From Prorocentrum cordatum (lineage: Eukaryota; Sar; Dinophyceae; Prorocentrales; Prorocentraceae): DNA of 64,000 bases. The translations under genes were made by a program, and so were the position numbers. The stretch spans positions 213,065 through 277,064 of the forward strand of contig CAUYUJ010018482.1 in assembly GCA_963575745.1 (NCBI GenBank). Reading direction: 5' to 3'. The notes under the pieces are model-generated. The model ran no database searches. It had not been told where the DNA came from and saw only the letters and a list, made by a program, of their open reading frames with translations. Positions 33,341 to 43,774 of this stretch are shown here, one piece after another; the stretch's first letter is position 1; each line of letters begins with the position of its first letter.

Positions 33341-33757
33341 GGCCGCGCTCGTGCATCATAGCCCCACCTGCGTCAGGCTGGCAAAAACGCCGTCCACGCC
33401 GGCGGCGTCACTGCGATAGAGGCGGAGAGAGTTCGGCGACCCCCTGGCCATCGACACCTTCGAGCCAGCCCGACCGAAATACCAGGTCGGGGCGTCTTCA
33501 GGAAGCCGACCGTCACCTGGCAGACGCTGCTGGACAGCTGGCTGCCCAGCTTGCCGCGATGGGGGAAACGGCGGCGAGTTCAAGCGCGAAGCCAAGGAGG
33601 AGCTCAAAACCATGGAATCTCGCACCGCCTCGAGAGCCCCCTGCAGTCGCACGCAGATTATCATGCGCGAGAGCACGGCAAGACCTGGGACGCCAACGCC
33701 GAGGCTCTGGCAGTCGAGTTCAGCATCTCCTTCAGCACAATAGAGCACCTCAAGTAA
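33341..33757 (+). pseudogene. 3' remnant of the retroelement, identity uncertain
   Basis: A frame with GGEFKREAKEELKTME (about 33,568-33,620) recalls the end of an integrase core, where a conserved Glu lies in an NGxxE helix. The match is short and unsupported by the D,D residues upstream. The minus-strand frame 33,356-33,748 is an antisense shadow. Confidence 0.3.
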
Positions 33758-34014
33758 CTCGTAGAGCTTCCCTTAGCAAGTTATTGCTGGAAGCGTAAGA
33801 GTAATTCCGGGGCGCTGGAGAGCTAGTTGGCAAGAAAAATCTCGACGGACCTTTTGCTGACTTTTGGTCGGTTGAAAATTTTGTTCTCGAAATTCAACCA
33901 TTCGTTAGAGCTCTAGTATTTTTTCCCGTGATATTCGATCTTATTTCCGCTCGCCATCTTGATCTCAGCTCGATCGGGTACCTTTTACTGTAAAAAGCGT
34001 CCAGGCGGGATCGG

Positions 34015-35040
34015 CCGTTTCGAGTCATCTCGATACGCGCTGTCGGCATATTGAACTTAACTCGAGATACAGGACAGCTACAGAGCTGGTCAGCACACCT
34101 CATCGATCCAGAATTATCAGGCGCGTTCGTCTGTTGCATCCAGAGGTCTGAACTCGGTCTGCTAGCCGAGCTAGGTCCACAAATCTATTCGTATTATTCG
34201 AGTCATCTTGACAGGCGCTCTCGGTTTTCTGTACTCAATTCGAGCTATATGAAAGCTACAGAGCTGGTAAGCATACCTTATCGATTCAGAATGATCAGGC
34301 GCGCTTGTCTGTTGAATCCAGAGCTCTGAACTCGGTCTGTTGCCCGCTCTAGAATCGCGAAACTATTTGTATTGTTCGAGTCATCTTGAGAGATGCTGTC
34401 GGTTTTCTGCACTTCACTCGGGCCGTAGGGGGGCTGCATGGCTGGTAATCACTGGAATCGATTCGGAGACATCAGGCGCGTCCGCCTTTCGAATCTAGAG
34501 CTCCGAACTCTGTCTGCTGCCCGAATTAGGTCCGCGAAACTATTCGTACTTTTCGAGTCATCTTGAGAGATGTTGTGGTGCTACAGTGCTGGTAGTCACA
34601 GGTATCGATTCGGAGATATCAGGCGCGTTTCCCTGTCCAATGCAGAGCTCGGAACTCGGTCTGCTGCCCGAACTAGGTCCGCGAAACTATTCGTATTGTT
34701 CGAGTCATCCTGAGATGCTGTCGGTTCTCTGCACTTAACTCGGGCTGTAGGGGGGCTGCAGGGCTGGTAATCACAGGAATCGCTTCGGAGACATCAGACG
34801 CGTCGGTCTGTCGCATTCAGAGGTCTGAACTTGGTCTGATACTCAAGCTAGGTTTGCCAAACTATTTGCATTGTTCGAGCCATCTTCAGGATTGCTGTCG
34901 ATTTACGCGCGTAACTCGGGCTGTAGGAAAGCTACAGAGCTCGTACAGAAGACAATTCAGCATCGGGGGCGTTCGGCTGTGGCATCGAGAGGTCTGAAAT
35001 CGCTTGGGCTGAAAAACTAGTTGTTCTCTGCAATTTTTTT
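34015..35040. repeat. 178-bp satellite, about six units
   Basis: GAGTCATCTTGA or a variant, followed by a block ending GCTGTCGG, marks units at 34,021, 34,199, 34,378, 34,555, 34,701 and about 34,878. Spacings are 178, 179, 177, 146 (an internal deletion) and 177. Other conserved phrases are GATTCGGAGACATCAGGCGCG, GAGCTCTGAACTCGGTCTG and GCGAAACTATTCGTATTG. Divergence rises toward both ends. It lies just downstream of the retroelement. The unit is within the nucleosomal length range common for satellites. Confidence 0.92.
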
Positions 35041-35823
35041 CGACATTATATATTGTCAGGAAGCTCTACGAGCCCCCCGGCGGTAAGAAAGGTTGACGGT
35101 TTACCGCCGGCGCCCAGAGGCTGACGGCCTCGATCCACTGCGCGGTGACTCGGCGGTTGGGCCCTCAGGCAAGTCAAGTGAATCATCGGTAAGGGCAGCA
35201 AACTACCATGCCAAATGCAACCAGAACGATAATCTGCGACTCCATCAGCGCATGTTCGACAACAACGACTTTGGCTTCCGCGAGCGTCGGACTGCGGCGT
35301 CGACCTACTGGCGCTGGGCCAAACACGGCAAAAACGAAGAACGCTTGAGCATCGGTGGCACGGCTGGGCAGCCAGCGCAGCAGGCCGGCAAGCGGCGCCC
35401 TGCCGGAGGAGACAGGAAGAACAAAGAAAAAACAAAAACAGAAACAAACGAGGGGGGGATGGAACAAAAAGATGGGGCAGGCAGGCAGGCAGGAGGAGAA
35501 AAGCAGGAAAAGGAGAGAGAAACGCCGGACGCGTCCGTCGAGAAAGAACGCCTGCGAGCACCGCTCAGACCCGGTGGGGGGGAGCCAGGGAGAAGAACGA
35601 CGGCAGCGACAGCAGCAAGAAAAATAGACGAAAGGCAAGGGAGACGAGGAAAAGAACGGCACGACAAAAAAAAAAAAAAAAAAAAAAAAATCAGAGAAGA
35701 ACTAAAAAACGAGAGAACTTAGACTCATTTATCGAACTCCCAGAAACAATACAAAGGCTGTCTTCCGCAATGCCACAGATGAACTAAATATTGCGAACGC
35801 TCCCGCCGTGTGACGCGCTGACT
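35041..35823. other. No recognised gene; 25-nt poly-A run
   Basis: Frames are open on both strands (35,093-35,722 plus; 35,046-35,561 minus), so neither can be chosen on length. The plus one contains MFDNNDFGFRERRTAAS and then becomes Lys/Glu-rich. The poly-A run is at 35,666-35,690. Confidence 0.3.
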
Positions 35824-35872
35824 TTATATATATATATATAATATATATATTATATATATATATATTATGTTT
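35824..35872. repeat. (TA)n microsatellite
   Basis: An uninterrupted TA/AT run, about 600 bp past the stop codon of the minus-strand LINE. It may mark the 3' insertion site. Confidence 0.9.
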
Positions 35873-36049
35873 GTTTACATCCTCGCGACAATAAGGCTTC
35901 CTCACGTGATCTCGGAAGGTCAACATCATTCAAAAAGTTGCACGGCGAATGGCACACGAAGAGAGACAGGCGAAAAGCAGCACCAAAAAATATGGATTTG
36001 CCCGTGAAGCGCCCGCAGGACCTTGAAAATCGCATCTGGCCTTGAAATG

Positions 36050-36436
36050 ACAGCCAAACGCATAGCCAGAAGCGACAAGAGAGAGGAAAAGAAGGGAGGA
36101 GGACGGAGGGGGAGGGGAGAAGGGAGGGAGGGGGAGGGAAGGAAGAGCAGCAGGCAGAACAACAACAGAGGGGAGCGAGGAGGACGAGAAGGAGCGAGAG
36201 GCGCCGGACGCGCGACGGTGAAAACAGTCCCTGCTGCGCTCCGCACAGAGCACAGGACAGGGGGGAGGAGAAGGCGAGAAAAGAAGGGACGACGGACGAC
36301 AGCAACAGCAGAACAACAAACGAAGGCAGACGGCGGGACCCAACAGCAGCAGGCAGGAGGGAGGAAGGGGAAGGGGGAAGGGAAAGAGGGGGGGGCAGGG
36401 AGGGGGAGAGGAGGAGGGAGACAGAGGCGAGGAGGA
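36050..36436. repeat. Purine-rich tract, 3' of the LINE reading frame
   Basis: The plus strand is GAGG/GGGA-rich with ACAGCA patches. On the minus strand it reads as Pro/Ser/Leu-rich extension frames after the LINE stop. I treat it as the element's 3' untranslated part or flanking DNA. Confidence 0.6.
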
Positions 36437-37789
36437 TCAGCCGCGCCAGTCGCGACACCCGCGAAGAGGATGGAAGGCGAGCGGGACGCGAGACGAAAAC
36501 GTGGAGCTCCAGTCATCGCAATGGCAGGCCCGCGCACGGAGGAGGCGCTGAAGCCGCCCTTGAAATCTTGAAACTGACGCTGCGCTGATGACATACTCGG
36601 GCAGAAGATTATATATCCGCGTCGCCCCAATAGCAGAATGCAATATGTAATCTGGCGACTCGAAAGATGGCTCCTCCACGTGCCGCCAGTGTCGCCTGGG
36701 AGCCCGGGGCGGAGGGGGAGAGGAGGCCAAACGGAAAAACCGGGAGAAGCAGAGAGGACCGAGTCCCAACACCGCCTTGTGGATGACTCCGAGAATGCTG
36801 ATATCACGCCGCGTGTCTAAAGGAGCCAAGTTGAAATGCATCAATGCGTCCAAAGCAGAAATATCGAGCGAACGCAAAAAACGCGTCAGGAGAGCGCCCA
36901 TAGGAGCCAGCACCGACGACGACGCGTGGCTTACAGCACTCGTGCGGTATTCAATATATGACAAAATGTGCGCTTTAAATAAACAAATCAGTTCAGCATC
37001 ATTATGGAAACGGCGGGTACGAAGAAGACTGTACAAACGCCACGAGGCACCAGATACGCACTTGTCGATAGCATCAATGATCAACAGCTTCGTATCAAAA
37101 TAGATGCCGAGAATTTTAAAGCCGGCGCCCACCGGGCGAGAGCGCGACAGAATGTGCATGCTCTCTTTGGTGGGATCGAAACTAACGCGGTTGGCCTTTC
37201 CCCAGTCGTGCAATGACGATTGGCAATAGCGCGCAAGTGTGAAGGCTTCCTCGTCTGTGACAGCCGGCGCAACAGCCTTCCATGCATTCAGGTCATCAGC
37301 GTATAAAACTTCTTCAAACCCAACGGAACGCGTAGCTAAATAAGAATCAGAGAAATAAGTATTCCACAAGGATGGGCCGAAGAAGGTGCCTTGATAAACC
37401 ATGTCTTGCATTGGAAAAGGCTCGGACTCCTGTCCGTTTACCACCCCCCGCGCAGAACGAGGGCGAAGCCAGCTCCCCAAGAGATCGACGAGCGTGCTTT
37501 GGACGCCAAAGGAACGGAGCTTATCACACAAACGATTTCGTTCAACGTGATCGAAAGCACCAGACACATCAGAGCAGTAGAGAGCACCCCGGGAAAACAG
37601 GGAGAAGGAGAGGAACCAAGAGAGAACGAGGAAAAGGAAAGCGTCCCGGGCGCCGTGCTGCTGGCGATATGCAAACTGGCGCGGGCCGAACGCCCCGATC
37701 CGTTCCAAACGAAGGATAAACAGCGTGCCAACAATGCGCTCGACTTTCGATAGCTGGGCGGTAAGATGATCCTCTGTAATTATCTGCAT
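36437..37789 (-). CDS. LINE reverse transcriptase, long open frame (450 codons)
   Basis: The protein copies element RNA at the target site. The signatures are in the right order. Motif A is YCSDVSGAFD (residues 71-80, with the metal-binding Asp at 74). Motif B is QGTFFGPSLWN (133-143). Motif C is YADD (163-166). A motif-D-like NRVSFDPTKE is followed by ILGIYFD. The C-terminus RVPLAFHPL fits what I associate with the tail of dinoflagellate LINE proteins. The ATG at 37,789 is internal: fingers-domain text upstream is in another frame, joined at about 37,757 by an apparent one-base insertion. All visible catalytic residues are intact, so this copy decayed recently or under little mutation. Confidence 0.88.
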   Translation of the reverse strand: MQIITEDHLTAQLSKVERIVGTLFILRLERIGAFGPRQFAYRQQHGARDAFLFLVLSWFLSFSLFSRGALYCSDVSGAFDHVERNRLCDKLRSFGVQSTLVDLLGSWLRPRSARGVVNGQESEPFPMQDMVYQGTFFGPSLWNTYFSDSYLATRSVGFEEVLYADDLNAWKAVAPAVTDEEAFTLARYCQSSLHDWGKANRVSFDPTKESMHILSRSRPVGAGFKILGIYFDTKLLIIDAIDKCVSGASWRLYSLLRTRRFHNDAELICLFKAHILSYIEYRTSAVSHASSSVLAPMGALLTRFLRSLDISALDALMHFNLAPLDTRRDISILGVIHKAVLGLGPLCFSRFFRLASSPPPPRAPRRHWRHVEEPSFESPDYILHSAIGATRIYNLLPEYVISAASVSRFQGRLQRLLRARACHCDDWSSTFSSRVPLAFHPLRGCRDWRG

Positions 37790-38060
37790 CCGCTGTCGTG
37801 TTCTTTTTGTGCTGTGGAAACAACCAGCGACAGCACCAAGATGCAGGCCAACGAGAGTGTGGTACGATCGATCGTGCTAAAAGACAGACGAGCAAGGCTA
37901 GCTCAACGGCGCAAGTCTTAAGCACTCTTGCCGGCAACAGATCGGGACCCGTACCGCTGTCTGCTCTCAGCGTGGCCAAAAAATACTTCGCAGTGCGCAC
38001 TCTGAAACGGAGAAAGCCATCCGGCTCTTGAGCAGTCAGGGGAATAGACAAATCAGACAA
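37755..38060 (-). pseudogene. LINE RT fingers region, frameshifted from the main frame
   Basis: SGTGPDLLPARVLK and then SRWPASWCCRWLFPQHKK and ADNYRG match the start of LINE RT domains (GPDGIPARVLK, W..A.V.P..KK, NYRPIS). The sense passes into the frame of the 36,437-37,789 entry at about 37,757, where one extra base separates NYRG from HLTAQLSK. Confidence 0.82.
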
Positions 38061-38200
38061 CTCATTTAAAACTTAGACAACTCAGACACTCCATTTGCCG
38101 ACAAAGCCCTTCGCGAATATTTCTGCTTTGTCCCGGCTCTCAACAGCCCAAGACCCGTCTGATCTCTTCAAAAAAAAAAATGAAGGCTTGGCAATCCGGC

Positions 38201-38600
38201 TTAAAATCGAGTTGGACAGCTTCCACTGCAATTTGCTCCCTCGCCGAAAGAATCGAAGCTTGAGCGTGTGTGTTCTATAAAACTACTATGCGCTTGCAAC
38301 AAGCCCGCGCTACAACGCTGGCACGCAGCAAGAAAGAAGCCAGTTCCTGCGGCGAGGGTTGTTTCCTCAACCAGTTTCAAACATTCATCTGTCAACCAAG
38401 GGTGGGAAAAACAAAGACAGGAAAAAAAACACGATTCTCTCACAAAACCAAGAATAATGTCCGTTAAAAGCTTGGCGGAAACATCTGGATTGCAATTTGA
38501 AATCCACTGTGAATCCTGAGAGCGCAGCCGTGCTTCCAGTAGAGCCCAATTGGCTTCCGCAGAAAGCGCTCAAAGGAAAGAGAAGGAACAAATACTCGAA
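38201..38600 (-). pseudogene. LINE linker between endonuclease and RT
   Basis: EANWALLEARLRSQD lies in one frame and HPWLTDECLKLVEE with LLQAHSSFIEHTR in the same or a neighbouring frame. This corresponds to the HPW-containing linker commonly found between the endonuclease and RT of such LINEs. Confidence 0.7.
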
Positions 38601-39122
38601 TAGACAAACCACAATACTCAACTATTTCGCTTATCACTTCCACAATTAAAATATCCGGAACATCTGTCAGGTAAAAAAAAACACCCCGAATGGGGCGGCG
38701 TACCCGCTGTGACAAACCTCGGCTCTGCGCAAAATTCTTCAAATGCATCCCTTCCGGGGTAGAATGGCCATGAATCAACCAAAGCACATGATGAACATTA
38801 AATCGCCAACTAAAATTGTGCCTACGCTCTGATGCTGAAGACTGTCCATTCTGAACGAAGGACATCAACAAAAGCAATTTCTCCGTATCGCGGCCGGCGG
38901 TACATACATCCTGCAAGGGGAGGGCCAAAATTGCAATGCACGAAAATACACGCCAACTCCGCGGTGGGAGAAATTAAAGTCTGCAGCACGCGGGAACAAG
39001 ATGATCAACGACAACACAATTACCCCACCAAATTGGTGCGTTCTGTCGTCACGAAAGCATCGACTGATAATGACGGTTGGGACTGAATGGAAATAAGGAA
39101 TTCGAATTAGCTGGCTCAACAC
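38601..39122 (-). pseudogene. LINE apurinic endonuclease domain, frameshifted
   Basis: CMYRRPRYGEI (near 38,900) fits the YRRP block of the domain. GGCGATTT and AATGTT (around 38,800) are the codons of the GDFN metal-site motif, with one base missing between Phe and Asn. Then HHVLWLIHGHSTPEG, FAQSRGLSQRV, RRPIRG and YLTDVPD follow in one frame, as in the C-terminal half of the fold. The N-terminal strand with the QE motif was not found. The enzyme would nick target DNA, but this copy is broken. Confidence 0.75.
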
Positions 39123-39235
39123 GCAAAAAAATCATGCAAAATGCATCGCTGAAAAAAAGAACGAGGAATCGAACAAGAGTACTCTGGCACCGCCTGGCGA
39201 AAATCGAAAATCCAACCTGCTCGACTAGAAATCAA

Positions 39236-39390
39236 GAGTAAGCCGGCTCGAAACATCACGGGTAAGGCGGGGGCACAGAAAATCAAGAGTAAAACGGCTC
39301 GAACTTTGGAAACTAAGGCAGCTCGGAAATTGCGGCGTAAGGCGGCTCCAAGACTCAAGCGTAAGGCGGCTCCAAAAAAAATGACGCAAA
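39236..39390. repeat. ~25-bp tandem repeat, six units
   Basis: Units centre on GTAAGGCGGCTCGAAA and variants (starting near 39,237, 39,263, 39,288, 39,314, 39,338 and 39,362). The minus strand reads SRLTLDF-like repeats only because of this. Confidence 0.8.
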
Positions 39391-41080
39391 ACTCTGGCTT
39401 CGCCGTGAAACCTGCATCTCAAATGGCCGATTTGGGAACGAAGACCTCGTTGTCCGACGCAAAAGCAACCGCACACTACTCACAAAATAATAGAAACCAG
39501 TAAAAGGACAAGGCAAAATAATACAAGGCAGACAAAATTGTTCACGACTCCATGCATTCTAGAAAATCAAGTCACTAAATGGCGCAAGACATGTTCCAAA
39601 CAAGTCACCGGCCTACTGGGAAAAACCAACATTATCAACTGATATCGTGCGAGATGTTCACTACAATAACAGAACTGCGCGGGGCACAAGCTTTAATTTC
39701 TTAGCAACCCAATCACGTGTTGCGTTGATCTTTAATTAAACGTTAGAACGAGAAACGCATCACTGGAAAATCAACAATCGTCTGTGTCTGATCCCTGGCA
39801 GCTTTCTCAGAAAAAAAAATGAATGAATAAAACCTTGGAAACAAACTAAGAACATGACTTACTGTAAACTTCGCATTTGAAACAATCTTCTGTAAATATA
39901 CTACAATTGTGTCCAACTCTGACGTGTCGAACCCCATCACAACAATCAAACAATGAAAAATGCCCATGGAATTTACCGATTGCAACTCTCGGCGTAAAAC
40001 GCTGAAAGACGAGAACATCGCTTCAACAAAAACAAATCCATTGTCTCAGCATTTTTTTAATTATATATTGTCAACAAACTGATATAAACAAATTCACGAA
40101 TCACGACACCCACTGAAGCGAACTCACCCAAAAACATGTCACAATTGAATCTGTTATTTCCCAACGTACGCGCGAACGCTTCGTACTAACCATACTACCA
40201 CGAATCTAGACACGACAGAAATAATAGATCATTTCATACTCCGCACCAACAATCGTAATGCAAAACATATGCCGCATGTCTCTGGCTGCGATGTGCTTAC
40301 GGTGTTCTGCTCATGAAAAATCTGCACCCACAAAACAATCTGGCCTTTCTCTCCTATAGTGCGACAAATAATTACGTACACTGGCCTTCTTCACAATCGA
40401 CCCATTCCCTACCGGAACGTCTCAACGCTTTCGGCGCAAATTTTGTATACACGAACACAGACGGCTCTCGATGCGTTTTTGTTTTTTCTGTTCCGCTCAT
40501 GTGTCTGATTCAGCGCCTCTGCACTAAACATTCTTGCATATTCTTGCATATTTGGCTCTGGGACCAACATGACACGTGTTCTTTGTGTGTGAGCTCTTCC
40601 GTCCAATTACCAAAAATTGAATTTTGAAACGTATGGAATTCTGTTTGTAAGTTCGGCCGATACTACTCGGATCACTCGCTTGTATATTTATCCATAATTC
40701 GCAAACTGTATCGAAATTTCTTCTGATGACAAGAAATCCTTTATCAAATCATATGAATGACAAGAAATGCTATAACTCCTACAAATAACTCAGACATTCA
40801 AAACGTCGATCGAAATGCAGACCAAAACAATTTTCTAAAATACTGATAAACTCTACGCGACTTTTCCTGACCATCTTACTGCTATGACTCTTGTTATCTT
40901 CAAACTTTCTGATCTACACCGAGATTTATACACGATTCTTCAATTACATCCAGAAAGGAACAAACACTGAACATTTCATTTTTCTTCACATTGGGAGACT
41001 TGGGGACACAACAAAAAATTGGGAGAACACGACATACTAGAACAGAAACAAAACGACACATCTACACGAGTCTGTAATTT
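39391..41080. other. AT-rich stretch, no recognisable gene
   Basis: This is clearly more AT-rich than most of the window and non-repetitive. Frames at 39,743-40,018 (minus) and 40,313-40,627 (plus) show no motif. It could be the 5' region of the LINE or unrelated flanking DNA. Confidence 0.4.
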
Positions 41081-41084
41081 GCTG

Positions 41085-41178
41085 TGGATATATATAATAT
41101 ATATATAATATATATATATATTATATATATAGATATATATTACCACTGCACGCATAAATAAAATATTACATTAATAAG

Positions 41179-41259
<81 letters not shown>

Positions 41260-41680
41260 TTACGGATACACATATGCATGCATGTGTGTATGTATGTATG
41301 AATGAGGGTGTATGTGTATGTATGTGCGTATGTTTGTGTATATATACATCTATACACAAGACTGCTTCTGTGTATATCTGTATATGCACGCGCATAATGC
41401 TATGTAATATATGTAATATGTGTGTGTGTGTGTGAACAAACAACAACTGCATAACAACTGCTTCTTGTGTCATCTTCTCACATCTATACTGAAATCCCTA
41501 TATACACATATGTGTATACACGCATCTACATATACATATTTGCACATACGCGCGTATATGTGTACATACATATACATACATACATACATACACACATACA
41601 TATACATACATGTGTATGTACGTATGTATGTATGATGGTGCATGTGTATGTCTGTATATATGTATATATCTCCCGGGAGC
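41085..41680. repeat. TA, TATG and CATA microsatellites
   Basis: TA runs (41,085-41,265) lead into TGTATG/CATACA sequence to about 41,675, with a (TG)n run at 41,420-41,434. Confidence 0.93.
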
Positions 41681-41689
41681 AGGGTGTTC

Positions 41690-41840
41690 GGGAGGACGGG
41701 GGCTTGGGAGGAAGGGGGGTCCCCCCAGTTTCGATCGATGGCGCCAAGTGTTGGGGCGGGGGGGCCGCCCCCTGGTTCGAAACGCGCCGCTGAATGTTCC
41801 CAAAATAAGCGCCCGTGAAGCGCGCTTTCATATATATATA

Positions 41841-41926
<86 letters not shown>

Positions 41927-41961
41927 TGATCCACCGCCGCTTTACGGTGGAAATTTGCAAA
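41690..41961. other. GC-rich patch, (TA)n and (GA)n runs before module 1
   Basis: The phrase CCTGGTTCGAAACGCGCC (about 41,773) and GAAGCGCGCTTTCATATATA (about 41,817) resemble sequence at 44,530-44,710 and 45,920-45,960. (TA)n fills 41,829-41,882 and (GA)n 41,888-41,924. Confidence 0.55.
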
Positions 41962-43545
41962 TCCCACCAGCCCTTTAGGGCGTGAGCGATTTAGGAGAGT
42001 TCCTCTGCCAACCCCCCTTCTTTCCCTTTTTTCTTATAATTTTTGTTTTATTTTTTTTTTTTTTTTTTTTCTCTTCCTCTCTGTTTTGTCTCGGGGAGGG
42101 GTTTACCCCTCCCCTTACCCCTCCCCACTGACCTGGACGGGGCGTTCCGCGACGCGTTGGGACGCCCAAGATGGCTCAAGACAGCTCCAAGAGCGAAAAG
42201 GCGAGAAAGCACAAAACATTGATTTTACCTAGGTTTTGGAAGGATTTTGGCCTCTTGGGGGGGAGCCCAAGAGGCGATCCGAGGCACTCTAGAGGGGCGA
42301 GGCTAATTAAGGCTCCCCCCTTCTTTGATAGATCTCCTCCAAGATGGCCCCAAGAGCGCCCCAAAGGCTCCCAAGAGCGCCCCAAGAGCGCCCCAAGAGG
42401 GCCCCAAGAGGCCCCAAGAGGCCCCCAAGAGGCCTCCAAGAGGCTGCCAAGAGACCCCCAAGAGGCCCCAAGAGAGTCCAAGATGGCCCAAGACGGCTCC
42501 AAGAGCGAAAAGGCGAGAAAGCAAAAAACATTGATTTTACCTAGGTTTTGGAAGGATGTTGGCCTCTTGGGGGGCCCAAGAGGCGACTCGAGGCACTCTA
42601 GAGGGGCAACGCTAATTGGGGACCCCCTCTTCTTTGATCGATCTCCTCCAAGATGGCCCCAAGAGCGCCCCGAAGGCTCCCAAGAGCGCCCCAAGAGCGC
42701 CCCAAGAGTGCCCCAAGAGGCCCCAAGAGGCGCCCAAGAAGCCTCCAAAAGGCTCCCAAGAGACCCCCAAGAGGCCCAAGAGGCTCCCAAGACGGCTCCA
42801 AGAGCGAAAAGGCGAGAAAGCACAAAACATTGATTTTACCTAGGTTTTGGAAGGATTTTGGCATCTTGGGGGAGCCCAAGAGGCGACTCGAGGCACTCTA
42901 GAGGGGCAAGGCTAATAAGCAACCCCCCCTTTTTGGATAGATCTCATCCAAGATGGCCCCAAGAGCGCCTCGAAGGCTCCCAAGAGCGCCCCAAGAGCGC
43001 CCCAAGAGGGCCCCAAGAGGCCCCAAGATGCCCCCAAGAAGCCTCCAAGAGGCCCCCAAGAGACCCCCAAGAGGCCACAAGAGGCTCCCCGAGATACGCA
43101 AGAGGCCCCGGGGACCGCCAAGAGGCCCCAAGGACGGCCCAAGAGGCCCCCAAGCTCGCAATTGTCCTCCTCCTCCTCCTCCTCCTCCTCCTCTTTTTCT
43201 TCCTCCTCCCTCCTCCCCCTCCCCCTCCTCCTCCTCCTCCTCCTCCTCCTTCTCCTTTTCCTCCTTCTCGTCCTCCTCGTCCTCGCAGTCCTCCATCTCC
43301 TCCTCCTTATCTTCCTCCTCCTCCTCCTCCTCCTGCTCCTCCTCCTGCTCCTCCTCCTGCTCCTCCTCTACCTCCTCCTACTCCGACGACGACGGCTCCT
43401 CCTACATCCTCTCCCTCTTGGGGTATATGGCGGCTCACCCCGCCCTCTGTTCTTCTGCATGCTCCCCCGCTTCCCTCATAACCTCCACTCCCCTGGGACT
43501 CATTTCTGGACGGGCTGGTGGGGATACGCGAAGCGTCTAGAATTT
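41962..43545. mobile_element. Composite module 1 (shared ends, minisatellite interior)
   Basis: The left end reads ATCCCACCAGCCCTTTAGGG, followed about 125 bp on by a perfect hairpin GGGGAGGGG-TTTA-CCCCTCCCC (42,093-42,114). The interior holds three ~305-bp units, each with AACATTGATTTTACCTAGG at 42,216, 42,528 and 42,827, and CCCAAGAGG phrases. A CTC tract and unique text follow. The right end reads GGGCTGGTGGGGATACGCG and then AAGCGTCTAGAATT. The ends contain inverted CCACCAGCCC. Modules at 46,003 and 47,289 share both ends. No transposase is seen. Calling it mobile is inference. Confidence 0.6.
42160..43160. repeat. ~305-bp tandem units in module 1
   Basis: Each unit runs: CTCCAAGAGCGAAAAGGCGA, ACATTGATTTTACCTAGGTT, TTGGAAGGATTTTGGC, a CTCGAGGCACTCTAGAGGGG variant, TTTGATAGATCTCCTCCAAG, then degenerate CCCAAGAGG phrases. 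Spacings of the ATTGATTTTAC core are 312 and 299 bp. The core is far better conserved than the flanking phrases. Confidence 0.9.
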
Positions 43546-43554
43546 TTTCCTCCG

Positions 43555-43693
43555 GAGCCCGGGGGTTTCCCCCCCCCTCCCCGAAAAATCCCCCCCCCCC
43601 TCCCTGCTGGAACCCCTCCCCCCCCCTTCCCCCTCCTCCCGGCAAAAACCCTCACCTCCCCAACCCTCTCCCCCCCCCCCCCCCCCCCCCCAC

Positions 43694-43756
<63 letters not shown>

Positions 43757-43770
43757 CCCGAAAGCCGAGG
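43555..43770. repeat. Poly-C tract (interrupted)
   Basis: C-rich sequence passes into almost pure C from 43,669 to 43,753, with one ACAC interruption near 43,692. On the other strand this is a strong G-quadruplex candidate. Length is probably unreliable in the assembly. Confidence 0.9.
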
Positions 43771-43774
43771 GGGT

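Larger units (their letters stand above)
29890..33757 (+). mobile_element. Decayed LTR-type retroelement (gag / protease / pol-like)
   Basis: Plus-strand protein segments appear in the order expected of a gag-pol element: gag-like, zinc-knuckle remnant, aspartic-protease-like, then pol-region segments. They are scattered over three frames and broken by stops. I associate these segments with Ty1/copia-like gag-pol proteins abundant in dinoflagellates, but that assignment is from memory and not tested. No LTRs, primer-binding site or clear reverse transcriptase motif was found, so the copy is either internally deleted or too diverged. It lies between the 89-bp array and the 178-bp satellite. 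Confidence 0.7.
36437..39122 (-). mobile_element. APE-type LINE (non-LTR retrotransposon), 5' part decayed
   Basis: On the minus strand the order is apurinic endonuclease-like segments (39,122-38,464), a linker, the start of the reverse transcriptase (38,060-37,755), then the rest of the RT and its C-terminal region to a stop at 36,437. Sense continues across at least three frames, with frameshifts near 38,803 and 37,757. The pieces span about 2.7 kb, close to the usual length of a LINE ORF2. No ORF1 was recognised upstream, and 39,391-41,080 shows no further element motifs. No poly-A or target duplication was confirmed. Confidence 0.88.

Noticed and set aside
35666-35690. 25-nt poly-A taken as the LINE tail
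   Set aside because: The LINE is on the minus strand, so its tail would appear as T on this strand.
42160-42182. Resemblance of AAGATGGCTCAAG to the 3' end of the dinoflagellate spliced leader
   Set aside because: Only about ten bases agree, and the phrase is one variant of the local CCAAGATGGCCCAAGA repeat. There is no splice donor in the right place.
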